NCBI GenBank assembly: GCA_025757985.1
Contig: CP107210.1
Span: 124,001 to 188,000, forward strand
Length of the DNA stretch: 64,000 bases
From: Oscillospiraceae bacterium
Lineage (GTDB): Bacteria > Bacillota > Clostridia > Oscillospirales > Ruminococcaceae
Direction: 5' to 3'
The translations under genes and the position numbers were made by a program. Positions 19,281 to 28,839 of the stretch are shown in pieces (the stretch's first letter is position 1; the number at the start of each line of letters is the position of its first letter). The notes under the pieces are model-generated. The model saw only the letters and a list, made by a program, of their open reading frames with translations, was not told the origin of the DNA and did not search any database.

Positions 19281-19697
19281 CAGGTTTTTTCATTGCGGCA
19301 GATGTACTTTTGTCACAAGAGCGAGAAGGCCCGGATTTGCGGCGCGATTTGGTGAAAATGTGGGGAAACCGAACGGATTCGCTGGGAAAATCGGCGTTAT
19401 TCCGGGTTGACAAAAGGGTTTATCCGGGCTGTTATGTGGAAAATTTGTCCACCATGATTGTTGAAAACTTGGTTGAAACGGTGGAAAAGCCCATTATAAA
19501 GCATCTTTTTAACACTTTCCACAGAGTTTTCAACAGGTGGAAAAGTGCGCCGTGGTCTACGCTCTGTATAAACAACGATGCTGCGATAAGGCAATAAGAG
19601 CGTTTGCATTTTTGACGCATTTTGACCGGCAAAGTTGTAAAAAAGCGGCTGCGCGGACCCGGACGGCGCAAAAAAAGGTGACAAAGCACACCGAAAT
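19281..19697. other. Intergenic region with large inverted repeats
   Basis: About 400 bp without a gene. Nested inverted repeats: TGTTGAAAACT (19459-19469) with AGTTTTCAACA (19525-19535), and GTGGAAAA (19481-19488) with the TTTTCCAC-like CTTTCCAC (19515-19522). Several further GTGGAAAA-like motifs occur. It could be a regulatory RNA, a protein-binding array or a remnant element. Confidence 0.45.
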
Positions 19698-19707
19698 GTG
19701 GTATACT
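19678..19707 (+). promoter_or_regulatory. Probable promoter of the rRNA methylase gene
   Basis: GTGACA (19678-19683), an 18-base spacer and TATACT (19702-19707), about 60 bp before the start codon. Confidence 0.5.
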
Positions 19708-19769
19708 GTTTACTGATTATGAAGCATAGTCGATTACTGTCGGCTTTTTACGATACAATGGAGGACACT

Positions 19770-20570
19770 ATGGAAAAATTTGCCCGCGAACGCGAACAGA
19801 CGCCCGACCGTGCCGAGCGTACCGATACCCTGGTATGGGGCAAGAATGCCGTGACCGAGCTGCTGAAAAGCGGCGGCGCGGTGGATACGGTCTACCTGAC
19901 CGATGCAATGCCTCAGGCGGTGGCGGGTTACTATACGGCCCTGTCCAAGGAGAGCGGCGCGGTGGTCAAGCGTGTGCCCGCCAACAAGCTGCAGAAGATG
20001 TGCGGCACGCCGGATCATCAGGGCGTGGCCGCCCGCGCGGCCGAGGTGGCGTATGCGAGTCTGGACGATCTGTTCAAGGCGGCGCAGGCCAAGGGCGAGC
20101 CGCCCTTCCTCGTCCTCTGCGATGGAGTCGAGGATCCCCACAATCTGGGGGCCATCGTGCGCTCTGCGTATCTGTGCGGGGCCCACGGTGTTGTCATCCC
20201 CAAGCGCGGCGGTGTCGGCGTGACCGGTACGGTCATGAAAGCCAGCGCCGGGGCGGCCGCACGGCTGCCCATTGCCCGGGTGCCCAATCTGGCGCAGGCG
20301 ATCCGCACGATCAAGGAGCATAATATCTTTGTCTACTGTGCTGACCTCGGCGGTGCCCCGTTGGCCAAAACCGACCTGTCCGGCCCGGTCGCGCTGGTGC
20401 TGGGCAGTGAGGGCGGCGGCCCCGGCGCGCTGACCCGCAAGCTCTGCGATGCGGCGGTCACGCTGGAGATGGCGCCCGGTCAGGCAACCGGCGTTGACAG
20501 CTACAATGTCAGCGTGGCAGCAGGCATCCTCTGCTATGATGTGATGCGCAGACGGATTGCGAAGAAGTAA
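19770..20570 (+). CDS. rlmB: SpoU-type 23S rRNA (guanosine-2'-O-)-methyltransferase
   Basis: 266 aa from ATG 19770, chosen for its GGAGG seven bases upstream. An N-terminal substrate-binding domain (LVWGKNAVTELLKSGG) precedes the SPOUT domain. The SpoU motifs are visible: motif 1 EDPHNLGAIVRSAYLCG, motif 2 VALVLGSEGGGPG and motif 3 VDSYNVSVAAGILCYD, which form the trefoil knot that binds SAM. Matches TrmH/RlmB family enzymes that methylate G2251 (E. coli numbering). Specificity cannot be proved from sequence alone. Confidence 0.85.
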   Translation: MEKFAREREQTPDRAERTDTLVWGKNAVTELLKSGGAVDTVYLTDAMPQAVAGYYTALSKESGAVVKRVPANKLQKMCGTPDHQGVAARAAEVAYASLDDLFKAAQAKGEPPFLVLCDGVEDPHNLGAIVRSAYLCGAHGVVIPKRGGVGVTGTVMKASAGAAARLPIARVPNLAQAIRTIKEHNIFVYCADLGGAPLAKTDLSGPVALVLGSEGGGPGALTRKLCDAAVTLEMAPGQATGVDSYNVSVAAGILCYDVMRRRIAKK

Positions 20571-20642
20571 ACATAATACAGGGGGAGGCAGGGCTGCCTC
20601 CCGCTAAAAACGAAGTTCATCCTTTTACAAAGAGGAATCACC

Positions 20643-23600
20643 ATGCCAAGCAAACGTACCAATGATTCGGTTGACCGTATTCTGGAAGACCTGAATATAC
20701 AGCAGGCGCAGGCCGGCCTGCGGGACAGTGTCACCGACCGTCAGGTCGATGAGATCCTGCGCAGTGTAGGCATCACCACCGCGCCCGCACAGCCTGTGCC
20801 CGACCGCAGCCCGGCCTCTGGTGCGGATGGCGGGCTGGACGCCCTGCTGCAGCAGCCCGCTGCGGCCGTGCAGCCTGCACCCCGCCCGGCGCGCCCGACA
20901 CAACCAGCCCCCTACACGCCCGCGCGTCAGTCTGCGCAGCCCGTGCAGAGCACCCGGCCGCCGCAGCAGACAATGCCGACCCCGGCAGCTGCGGAAAACG
21001 CGACCGGCAGTCTGGGCTATGACGGCGATACGACCCGCACCGGCATCATCAAGGATTTTCTGCTTAAAATGGCGCCGGACGGCAGCGCTGCGGACACCGA
21101 TGCCCTGAATCAGGGCAAAAACCAGTTTCAGAAGTTCTTCAAGAACTCAGTCGCGGTCGTGCCCGATGAAAAGGGCCGGATGCCGAAGCCCGAAAAGAAA
21201 AAGCGCGGCTTTCTCGGCCTCAAGCATGCCGAGGATACGGGGGCGTTTGTGCCCATCAATGTCTCGCTCAGCGGTAAAAATGCGGAGTATGAGGATGACC
21301 CTGCCATGCAGCAGGAGTATTATCCCGATCAGGAGCCGGAACAGCCGCCCCAGCGCAGTGCAGAGCCGCGCAGAAAACAGGGCTTTCTGGGCGGTTTTTT
21401 CGCCCCGGAGGAGGAGACCGAGGAGCTGATGATCCCCGAGGAGCGGGCGGAAGAGCCTGCCCGCACCGCCCCGGCCCCCCAGACGGTACGCCCGGCTGAG
21501 CCGGAGACCGAGCACGAGGATCCGACGCAGGAGGTCTGGCGCAGCAAATACACCCGCCCGGCCCGCCGTAGCGCGGAGGAGCAGGGCGGCCAGACGATGG
21601 ACTTTATCCGCAGCACGGTCGATCAGGCCCAGAAGCACCCGTCCGATACGCTGACCGGCGGCATGACCGGCACGATCTACCGCAAAAAGCGCAATACGGT
21701 CGAGTTCACCCCCGGCAAGAAGCCCCAGACCGCCCCGCCGCCGCAGCCTGTGCCGCAGCGCAGCGGAGAGCCTGTAGGTGAGCCGATCGAGGTGCCCCGC
21801 AGCCAGCCGGTCCCAAGCGGCTTTACGATGCAGATCGGCGGTCTGGACACTGTCCCGACGGACAGCACGCAGGAGTTCATGAGCGCCTACAACGCCGTGC
21901 GCCCCCGGCGCAGACAGGCTGCAGCCCAACTTGGCCCCACGCCCCAGCCCGCCGCGCAGGACCCTGCGCCCCAGCCGGACGCTGCCGGGGAGGACCCTTA
22001 CGAAAACACCGTTGTTGTGGGGGATGCCACGCAGGAGGAGAATCGCCAGACCGGAGAACGGCTGCTGCCCCACCGCCAGCGCGATGATGTGGATCAGCTG
22101 GTCGATACTCTGACCGGCCGCATCAGCCTGACGCCGCAGCCGCCTGCTGCCCCGGCCCATACCGGCTTTACCCAAAGCCTGAGCGCCCCGGTACCGGCGC
22201 ACAGCGGCTTTACCCAGAATCTCAGCAGCGTTGCTGCGGCACCTGCCCGCACGGGCTTTACCCAGCAGCTGGGCGGTGCGCCTGCCCCGGCACAGTCTGC
22301 CCACAGCGGCTACACGCAGAACCTCGGTGCCGCCCCGGCGGAGCCGAACACCTCTGCCTTTGTCAGTGACATTGCCAATGCCATCAACAGCGGTGAGCCG
22401 GCAGGGGACACCCTGCGCTATGAAGATGCCGCCGCCCGGCTGACGGCCTCGCTGGCCGAGGACGCTGCGGCTGCCCGCACCCACACCCATATCCCGACTG
22501 CCGCCGAGGTCAGGCAGGCTGCCGCCCGCTTTGCCGGCCGTGCCGAGGATGAGAGCGAGGACAATGCGGTCTCTCCGTTTGAAACGGCGGAGATCCCCGT
22601 GCCCCACAGCCGTGAGTATGAGCGCGCCGAGGATGCCCCTGCGGTGCGCGCTGAGTTGGCCAAAAAGCTGACACAGGCCACGGTGGCCTGCCTTGTGTCG
22701 GGCGTGGCCGCTGCGGTCATGATCGTGCTGGCGGTGCTGCCGGTGCGCCCGGCTGCGCTGGGCGATGCCATGGTCTACCCGGCAGTCATGCTTGTGCTGC
22801 TGCTGGCAGCCTGCGCCGCCAATTGGGAGGCGTTTCTCAGCGGCATCCGGGGGCTGGTCAAGACCCCCTCCCCGGACAGTCTGTCCATTCTGCCAGCGAT
22901 CGGCGCGGCGCTGCAGTGCATCCTGATGCTGGCCAACGGCGGCTACACGGCCAATCTCCCCATGCTGGCAGGCCCTGCGGCGCTGGTACTGTGCCTGAAC
23001 GCCGCCGGCCGCCGTTTGAACGCTGCGACCGTCAGTGACAACTTCCAGCTGGTCAGCGCCAAGGTCGAGCATGCCGTTGCCTACCGCCTCAAGGACGCAG
23101 GGGCGCTCAGGGCTGTGTCTCAGGGTCTGGCCGAGCCGCACCCCAGCGTGCTGGTAAGCCGCCCGACCCAGATCTTCCGCAGCTTTTTGGCCAACAGTGC
23201 CGCACGCGGCACCAGCGACAAAAACCAGCAGCAGTTTGCGTGGCTGCTGGGCGGCTGCTGTCTGGCTGCCTTCCTCTTTACCGTCATCCGCAGCAAGGAC
23301 CCGGTTTTGGCCGCCACGGTCATGGCGGGGGTCGGCTGTCTGGCCGCACCGCTGGCCGGTACGCTGCTGTCGGCTCTGCCTGCCCGCATGATGCAGCGCA
23401 GTGCCGCGCAGGTGGGCGCGGTCATCCCCGGCTGGCGCGACATTCGCCAGCTTGGGCGCATCAATGTCATTCAGGTCACAGCGCGTGACCTCTTCCCGGT
23501 CGGGTGCGTTTCGCTGGCCGGCATCAAGCCCGTCAAGCCAGAGCATATCGACACCGCCATCGTCTACGCGGCCTCCATTCTGTCGGAGGCAGGCCCCACG

Positions 23601-24311
23601 CTGCGCGATGTCTTTATGAACATGCTGGGTGAGAACCGCAGCCTGCTGGCCAAGGTCGATGACCGCCAGACGATCTACGGCAAGGGCTATGTCGGCTGGA
23701 TCAACAAGCGCCGTGTTCTGGTGGGCAACCGCGCCCTGATGCAGGAGTACGGCATCAAGATCCCCAGCTTGGAATATGAGCAGCACCATACCGTGAACCA
23801 GCGCCGGGTCATCTATCTGGCGGTGTCCGGCAAGCTGTTCGCTATGTTTCAGGTGGCCTACCAGCGCGACCCCGACACGGCGGCCGTGCTGGAAACGCTG
23901 CACCATGCGGGGCTTTCCCTCGTTGTGGACTGCGATGATTTCAACTGCGATGTCCGCTTGCTGGAGACAGCCTACAGTCTGCCCGCCGGTTCGGTCAAGG
24001 TGCTGACGAGCGGTGAGCATCAGGCCGTTGCCCCGGCGGTGGCGTGGCTGCCCGAAAGCGAGGGCAACATGCTCCATCTGGGCAGCTTTGCCAGCTTTGT
24101 GGGCGGTCTGCAGGCCGCAGCCGGTGCTGCCGAGGGCGAGCATAAGGCTGCTATCGTGCTGACGGTCTCTGTGCTGTTCAGCTGTGCGGTCGGTGTGCTG
24201 CTGACCCTGACGGGCGGCCTTGTCACCCTGCCGCTGGCCGGCATCGTGCTGTATCAGGCGGCGTGGTGCGTGCTGGCGCTGGTGTTCCCGCTTATGCAGC
24301 ACTACTACTGA
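20643..24311 (+). CDS. Giant protein: disordered Pro-rich region fused to a dead P-type-ATPase-like membrane domain
   Basis: 1222 aa. Residues 1-670 are Pro/Ala/Gln/Glu-rich and likely disordered; residues about 500-580 hold four diverged copies of an AHSGFTQNL-like motif. From about residue 680 there are membrane segments in pairs (680-740, 860-920, 1170-1220), the spacing of P1B-type ATPases. A nucleotide-domain-like stretch IYGKGYVGW...VLVGNRALMQEYGI matches the GxG and VGN motifs of heavy-metal P-type ATPases. But the phosphorylation motif DKTGT is replaced (INVIQVTARDLFP) and no GDGxND hinge is present. It is therefore unlikely to pump ions. It may be a scaffold or a sensor. Good AGAGGAA Shine-Dalgarno. 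Confidence 0.7.
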   Translation: MPSKRTNDSVDRILEDLNIQQAQAGLRDSVTDRQVDEILRSVGITTAPAQPVPDRSPASGADGGLDALLQQPAAAVQPAPRPARPTQPAPYTPARQSAQPVQSTRPPQQTMPTPAAAENATGSLGYDGDTTRTGIIKDFLLKMAPDGSAADTDALNQGKNQFQKFFKNSVAVVPDEKGRMPKPEKKKRGFLGLKHAEDTGAFVPINVSLSGKNAEYEDDPAMQQEYYPDQEPEQPPQRSAEPRRKQGFLGGFFAPEEETEELMIPEERAEEPARTAPAPQTVRPAEPETEHEDPTQEVWRSKYTRPARRSAEEQGGQTMDFIRSTVDQAQKHPSDTLTGGMTGTIYRKKRNTVEFTPGKKPQTAPPPQPVPQRSGEPVGEPIEVPRSQPVPSGFTMQIGGLDTVPTDSTQEFMSAYNAVRPRRRQAAAQLGPTPQPAAQDPAPQPDAAGEDPYENTVVVGDATQEENRQTGERLLPHRQRDDVDQLVDTLTGRISLTPQPPAAPAHTGFTQSLSAPVPAHSGFTQNLSSVAAAPARTGFTQQLGGAPAPAQSAHSGYTQNLGAAPAEPNTSAFVSDIANAINSGEPAGDTLRYEDAAARLTASLAEDAAAARTHTHIPTAAEVRQAAARFAGRAEDESEDNAVSPFETAEIPVPHSREYERAEDAPAVRAELAKKLTQATVACLVSGVAAAVMIVLAVLPVRPAALGDAMVYPAVMLVLLLAACAANWEAFLSGIRGLVKTPSPDSLSILPAIGAALQCILMLANGGYTANLPMLAGPAALVLCLNAAGRRLNAATVSDNFQLVSAKVEHAVAYRLKDAGALRAVSQGLAEPHPSVLVSRPTQIFRSFLANSAARGTSDKNQQQFAWLLGGCCLAAFLFTVIRSKDPVLAATVMAGVGCLAAPLAGTLLSALPARMMQRSAAQVGAVIPGWRDIRQLGRINVIQVTARDLFPVGCVSLAGIKPVKPEHIDTAIVYAASILSEAGPTLRDVFMNMLGENRSLLAKVDDRQTIYGKGYVGWINKRRVLVGNRALMQEYGIKIPSLEYEQHHTVNQRRVIYLAVSGKLFAMFQVAYQRDPDTAAVLETLHHAGLSLVVDCDDFNCDVRLLETAYSLPAGSVKVLTSGEHQAVAPAVAWLPESEGNMLHLGSFASFVGGLQAAAGAAEGEHKAAIVLTVSVLFSCAVGVLLTLTGGLVTLPLAGIVLYQAAWCVLALVFPLMQHYY

Positions 24312-24374
24312 TAAAAAAAGGCAGGGCCGCCCGCTGAAAAGGGACGGTGCTGCCACAGGAAGGGGGAAAAACCC

Positions 24375-24770
24375 GTGTACCGCACACGCGAAAAACAGAT
24401 GTCGATCTACGATTATCTGCCGCCCTACCATGGCGAGCTGTGCGGCGCCAACCGCTGGGTGCGGCTGGCTGCCGAGATCGACTGGGACGCCTTTGAAAAG
24501 GCCTACAGTGAACAGTTTGCCCCCGGCGGTGCGGTGGCACTGCCCGCCCGCGTGGCGCTGGGCTGCCGTGTGATCCAGCTGCATTACGGCGTCATCGACC
24601 GCGAGGTGGTGTCGCTGGTGCAGGAAAGCCCCTATCTGCAGTATTTTTTGGGATTTGAGAAGTTCAGCGACAGCGTTCCGTTCTCAGCCCGCACGGTGGC
24701 GCGGTTCCGCGCCCGTATCCCGGATAAGGCTGTGCGCCCGGCGGTCCGCCTGCTGCGCAGCTACCGATGA
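24375..24770 (+). pseudogene. Truncated IS1182/IS5-type transposase, N-terminal domain
   Basis: 131 aa (MYRTREKQMSIYDYLPPYHGEL...). It matches the N-terminal DUF772-type domain of IS1182-family transposases, with the landmark ESPYLQYFLGFEKF. Full enzymes are about 450-500 aa and carry a DDE domain, which is missing; the frame ends in RSYR. It has no visible terminal inverted repeats. Either an IS remnant or a retained DNA-binding domain; it keeps a normal reading frame. Confidence 0.75.
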
Positions 24771-24799
24771 ATTTTAGCTTATAATATAGAGAGGTATTC

Positions 24800-25666
24800 A
24801 TGGAATTGTTTTTAGACGCCCTGCTGGACGCCTTGATTGACGGCGTGAAGATGCTGCCGTTTTTATATCTGGCCTACCTGCTGATCGAATGGCTGGAGCG
24901 CCACCATGGGGAAAGTATTGAGGAGGCGCTTGCCGGCGGCGGCCGCTGGGGGTTCATCCCCGGTGCGCTGCTGGGCTGTGTGCCGCAGTGCGGCTTCAGC
25001 GCCGTAGCCTCCAACCTGTATGCAAGCCGGGTCATTACACCCGGCACGGTGCTGGCGGTCTTTATCGCCACCAGCGATGAGGCGATCCCGCTGCTGGCGG
25101 CCGAGCCGTCCCAGTGGGTCACGCTGGTCCTGCTGCTGGCCTGCAAGGTGGCGTTTGCCATCGTGGGCGGCTGGCTGCTCGACATTCCGCTGCGCCATAT
25201 CCTGCCGCATTCCCTCTACGGCGGCTATGAAGGCCACGCCGATGAGGTGGACTGCCATGAGGAGCATGAGGAGACGAGCAGCATCTTTTTGGCCGCGCTG
25301 CGCCACACGCTGGAAATTTTCGTCTTTATCCTGCTGTTCAGCTTTATCATTGGCCTTGTGTTTGAAGCCTTCGGCGAGGAACCCATCGCGGCGGCGCTGT
25401 CCGGCATGGGTGTGTTCCAGCCGATGCTGACGGCGCTGGTCGGCCTTGTGCCCAACTGCGCGGTCAGCGTACTGCTGGCCCAGCTCTATGTGCAGGGGGC
25501 CATCACCTTCGGCAGCCTGTTTGCGGGCCTTACGGCCGGTGCGGGTGTCGGTCTGGCCGTGCTGTGGCGGGTAAACCCCAGCTGGAAGCAGAACCTTTTT
25601 ATGACGGGCCTGCTCTGGGCGGTCGGTGCGGCGGCAGGCATGCTGCTGCAGATACTGCCGCTGTAA
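24800..25666 (+). CDS. Putative metal(loid) efflux permease
   Basis: 288 aa, about eight membrane segments arranged as two similar halves. Paired motifs GCVPQCGFSAV (about residues 53-63) and GLVPNCAVSVL (about residues 214-224) contain the cysteines. A central His/Asp/Glu-rich loop (GHADEVDCHEEHEE) looks metal-binding. This pattern belongs to the predicted permease family related to ArsP/DUF318, annotated in Clostridia as arsenic efflux or putative manganese transport. The substrate is uncertain. Spaced 29 bp from the transposase fragment. Confidence 0.65.
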   Translation: MELFLDALLDALIDGVKMLPFLYLAYLLIEWLERHHGESIEEALAGGGRWGFIPGALLGCVPQCGFSAVASNLYASRVITPGTVLAVFIATSDEAIPLLAAEPSQWVTLVLLLACKVAFAIVGGWLLDIPLRHILPHSLYGGYEGHADEVDCHEEHEETSSIFLAALRHTLEIFVFILLFSFIIGLVFEAFGEEPIAAALSGMGVFQPMLTALVGLVPNCAVSVLLAQLYVQGAITFGSLFAGLTAGAGVGLAVLWRVNPSWKQNLFMTGLLWAVGAAAGMLLQILPL

Positions 25667-25670
25667 AAAA

Positions 25671-25816
25671 CCTTGGCTTTCCCCGTGGGGGAAGCTGCCG
25701 CCCGCAGGCGGCTGATGAGGGCAGAGCTTCTGTCAAACCTGTTTCCGGACGATTGCGGAAGGTCGGCCCTCATCCGCTTCACTTCGTTCAGCACCTTCCC
25801 CCGCAGGGGAAGGCTT
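25671..25816. repeat. MITE-like repeat, family B copy 1
   Basis: Ends are inverted GGGGGAAGC/CCTTCCCCC-type arms, with internal GATGAGGGCAGA and GGCCCTCATCCGC in opposite orientation. About 146 bp. Shares layout with copies at 33874, 37131, 43086 and 53753. Confidence 0.75.
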
Positions 25817-25838
25817 TTACTTAGAAGGAGGAATCCCC

Positions 25839-26720
25839 ATGCAATACAGTATTGAAAATGAGATCCTGCGCCTGACGGTGGATACCCACGGTGCCGAGCC
25901 TGTCAGCGTTCTTCACAAGCCGACCGGGGCCGAGCTGCTCTGGCAGGGTGATCCCGCAGTCTGGGGCCGCCACGCACCGATCCTCTTTCCCTACACCGGC
26001 AAGCTGACCGGCGGCAAGATGATCGCCAAGGGGGTAGAGTACGCCGGCGGCCAGCACGGCTTTGCCCGCGATGTGGAGCATGCCATGACCCGCCACGCCG
26101 ACAACCTGCTGGAATTTGAGCTGCACGCCAACGCCGAAACGCTGCCCAAGTGGCCCTATGCGTTTGTGCTGCGCTCGACCTTTACGCTGGAAGGGGAGAC
26201 CGTCCACCACACGCTGACGGTCGAGAACCCCGTTGAGGAGGAGCTGCGCTTCGGCATCGGCTACCACCCGGCCTTTGCGCTTCCCTTCGATGACCGCCAT
26301 GTCACCGAGGATTACGAGATCCGCTTTGACGGCATCGAGTCCCCGCTCTGTGTCAGTGCCCAGCCCACCGGCCTGCTGAACGGCCAGAGCTACTACCTCG
26401 CCCGCAATGTCGAGGCCATCCCCTTGACCGATGACCTGTTTGACAGCGACAGCCATGCCATGGTCAACCTGCGCAGCCAGCATGTTTCTGTCATTGAGAA
26501 GGATACCGGCCGCAGCGTCATCTGTGATGTGTCGGACTTCCCCTACACGCTGATCTGGTCTGCCGCCAAAAAGCCGCTGCACTTTATCTGCATTGAGCCG
26601 TGGCACAGCCTGCCCGGTGAGGAAAACGGCCCCATCGACTGGGAGCAGCGCCCCTGCGCTGCCTCCCTCAAGCGCGGAGAGAGCTGGTCCACCACTCTGT
26701 CCACAACCTTTGTGCGCTAA
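25839..26720 (+). CDS. Aldose 1-epimerase family protein (LacX-like)
   Basis: 293 aa. Galactose-mutarotase-like beta-supersandwich fold with landmarks WGRHAPILFPYTGKL, YAGGQHGFARDVEHA, GIGYHPAFALP and ICIEPWHSLPGE. The His and Glu residues in the last segments fit the catalytic set of this family. LacX-type members interconvert sugar anomers or have unknown substrates. Strong GAAGGAGG Shine-Dalgarno. Its stop is adjacent to the next start (TAAATG), indicating an operon. Confidence 0.8.
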   Translation: MQYSIENEILRLTVDTHGAEPVSVLHKPTGAELLWQGDPAVWGRHAPILFPYTGKLTGGKMIAKGVEYAGGQHGFARDVEHAMTRHADNLLEFELHANAETLPKWPYAFVLRSTFTLEGETVHHTLTVENPVEEELRFGIGYHPAFALPFDDRHVTEDYEIRFDGIESPLCVSAQPTGLLNGQSYYLARNVEAIPLTDDLFDSDSHAMVNLRSQHVSVIEKDTGRSVICDVSDFPYTLIWSAAKKPLHFICIEPWHSLPGEENGPIDWEQRPCAASLKRGESWSTTLSTTFVR

Positions 26721-28784
26721 ATGAAGGCGCTGAGAAAATATCGCTGGCCGCTGACCGGCGCCCTGCTCGGGGCGCTGGTCTTTCTGGCTGTGTACGGCGT
26801 TCGTGTGCTGGACCCGACCAGCGTTGACTGGATCCTGAATAACCCCAGCCCCGACCCAGCCCAGCACTATCTGGGGTGGGAGCTGTTCCGCCGCAGCCCG
26901 GTGCATCTGCCGTACATCGGCGCGAATTATAATGCGGTCTACCCGTTCCGGACCAGTGTGCTGTTCACGGATTCACTGCCGCTGGCGGCGCTGTTCTTCA
27001 AGCTGCTGGGCGGGGTTCTGCCCGCGCGGTTCCAGTATTTCGGCTGGTGGGGTCTGGCCTGCTACATGCTGCAGGGCGGCTTGGCGCAGGCGGTCATTGC
27101 CCGCATTGCCGGTGTGCAGCCCACGGTTGACCGTAGCGGTAGTAAGACGGCCATCGGTGTTATCATGAGTCCACAGCAGACGGCGAAACTGTGGGGCAGC
27201 GTGGCGGGTGCAGGATTACTTGTGCTGTTCCCGGCGCTGACAATGCGCATGTTTGCCCACACGGCACTCGCCGCCAACTGGCTGGTGCTGCTGGCCCTCT
27301 ACCTTTGGCTGCGCAGTGACGAGCTTATGCCCACGACCCGCCGCGCCTGCCTTGTCTGGGCGGGCATGGGTCTGCTCTGTGCGGGCATCCATCTGTACTA
27401 CCTGCCGATGGTCGGTCTTGTGCTTGTGGGCTACGCGGTGCGCCGCGCCCTGCAAAAACGCGGCCCGGCGGCTGTGCTGACACCGATAGCAGCGTTCTGC
27501 GCTGCGGCGCTGGCGGAGTTGGTGCTGCTGGGGGCGTTCGCTGTCAACTTTGCGGGCTACTCCAACGGCTACCTCAGCGGGGCGGACTACCTCGGCCTGT
27601 TTGTGCCGTGGCTGGCGCAAAGCTGGGAGCAGAATGTTTATGCAGGCATCGGAACATCGCTGGCCGTGGTGCTGGCGGTGTTCGGCATAGTCTGCAACGC
27701 CCGCAAGGCGGAAAAATTCTTTGCCGCCCACCGCGACTGGCTCATTGCCGGCTCTGTGGTGCTGGTGCTGGATTTGATTGCCGCGGGCGGAAATGCCATC
27801 ACGGTGAACGGAAAAACGCTGTTCACCGTGCCCATCCCGCAGTTTCTGATGAACTTCTGGGCGATGTTCTCCTCCTGCGCGCGGCTGGCGTGGCTGGCAG
27901 GTATGCTGCTGGCTGCTGTTGGCTGCGGGTTGGTGCTGCGCTTTTGGGATAACGGTGTCGCGCCCGCCCTGATGCTGGCTGTCTGCGCCGTGGCGCAGGG
28001 CTGGGGCCAGCGGTCGGAGCTGTTCAACCGCTGGACGGACTACCACTACTACGGCTTCCGCTACGAGAATAAGACCCTGCTGACCGACCCCGTGTGGGAG
28101 CAGATCGCTGCCAGCGGCAGGTACAGCCATCTGGCCTTTGCCACATTTGACTTTGAGCATGACGAGTTCTGGGATCTGGTCGACTTTGCCGCCGACCACG
28201 GCTGGACCTCCAATAGCTTCTACATGGCGCATATGGACGGCAACCTTGCGGCGGTCACGCTGCCGGGCGAGCTGAACGAGCTTTCCGCTGACACGCTCTA
28301 TGCCTTCATCGACGAGGACGAGCTGACGCGGAACAGTTACGACCTGCACTATTACCGGCTGGATGGCATCCTGATCGGCAGCGTCGAGCCCATCGACGGC
28401 ATCGAGGAGGAGCCTGCGCCCGAAGTGCCCGCCCACACGATGGATTTGACGAAGTCGGATGTTGACCCGCTCTTTCTGGCGGCGGACGGCATTGTTCTGG
28501 GCATGAACGGTGAGATGATGACCGAGGAGTGGACGCTGTTCCCCGGGCGCTACCGTGTGACGCTGACCGGCAGCGGCTTTGACCACAGCTACATCTACGC
28601 GCGGTACGGCCTCATCAACGAAGAAACCTACAAGCTGGACATCGACTTCACCGGCATCGACCCCAACGAAATGACCTTTGAGTTCACGGCCACCGAGATG
28701 CTCCACTACTGGCGTGTTGCTGTCCATACTCTGGACGATGCCAATGTCACTGTCAACAGTGTGACGGTAGAAAAAATCGTATAA
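26721..28784 (+). CDS. Large polytopic membrane protein, DUF6311-like
   Basis: 687 aa. About ten membrane segments in the first 430 residues, then a soluble extracytoplasmic domain. The first extracellular loop (NNPSPDPAQHYLGWELFRRSP) carries an Asp and His, as in GT-C-type glycosyltransferases. This layout suits a polyprenyl-phosphate sugar transferase acting outside the membrane, but no family motif proves it. Translationally coupled to the epimerase gene and followed by a strong terminator. Confidence 0.6.
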   Translation: MKALRKYRWPLTGALLGALVFLAVYGVRVLDPTSVDWILNNPSPDPAQHYLGWELFRRSPVHLPYIGANYNAVYPFRTSVLFTDSLPLAALFFKLLGGVLPARFQYFGWWGLACYMLQGGLAQAVIARIAGVQPTVDRSGSKTAIGVIMSPQQTAKLWGSVAGAGLLVLFPALTMRMFAHTALAANWLVLLALYLWLRSDELMPTTRRACLVWAGMGLLCAGIHLYYLPMVGLVLVGYAVRRALQKRGPAAVLTPIAAFCAAALAELVLLGAFAVNFAGYSNGYLSGADYLGLFVPWLAQSWEQNVYAGIGTSLAVVLAVFGIVCNARKAEKFFAAHRDWLIAGSVVLVLDLIAAGGNAITVNGKTLFTVPIPQFLMNFWAMFSSCARLAWLAGMLLAAVGCGLVLRFWDNGVAPALMLAVCAVAQGWGQRSELFNRWTDYHYYGFRYENKTLLTDPVWEQIAASGRYSHLAFATFDFEHDEFWDLVDFAADHGWTSNSFYMAHMDGNLAAVTLPGELNELSADTLYAFIDEDELTRNSYDLHYYRLDGILIGSVEPIDGIEEEPAPEVPAHTMDLTKSDVDPLFLAADGIVLGMNGEMMTEEWTLFPGRYRVTLTGSGFDHSYIYARYGLINEETYKLDIDFTGIDPNEMTFEFTATEMLHYWRVAVHTLDDANVTVNSVTVEKIV

Positions 28785-28830
28785 AAAACTGCCTGCAAAT
28801 GCGATTCCATTTGCAGGCAGTTTTTTATAC
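28785..28830. terminator. Bidirectional terminator
   Basis: Perfect stem AACTGCCTGCAAAT / ATTTGCAGGCAGTT flanked by A and T runs on both sides, between converging genes. Confidence 0.88.
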
Positions 28831-28839
28831 GGTATTTAC

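Noticed and set aside
19440..19560. TTTCCACA-like words as DnaA boxes of a chromosomal origin
   Set aside because: They do not match TTATCCACA well, and no dnaA, dnaN or rpmH genes are near.
21147..24584. 1145-aa minus-strand reading frame
   Set aside because: It is antisense to the giant plus-strand gene in a GC-rich region where stop codons are rare; the protein is low-complexity Arg/Gly/His-rich with no domain.
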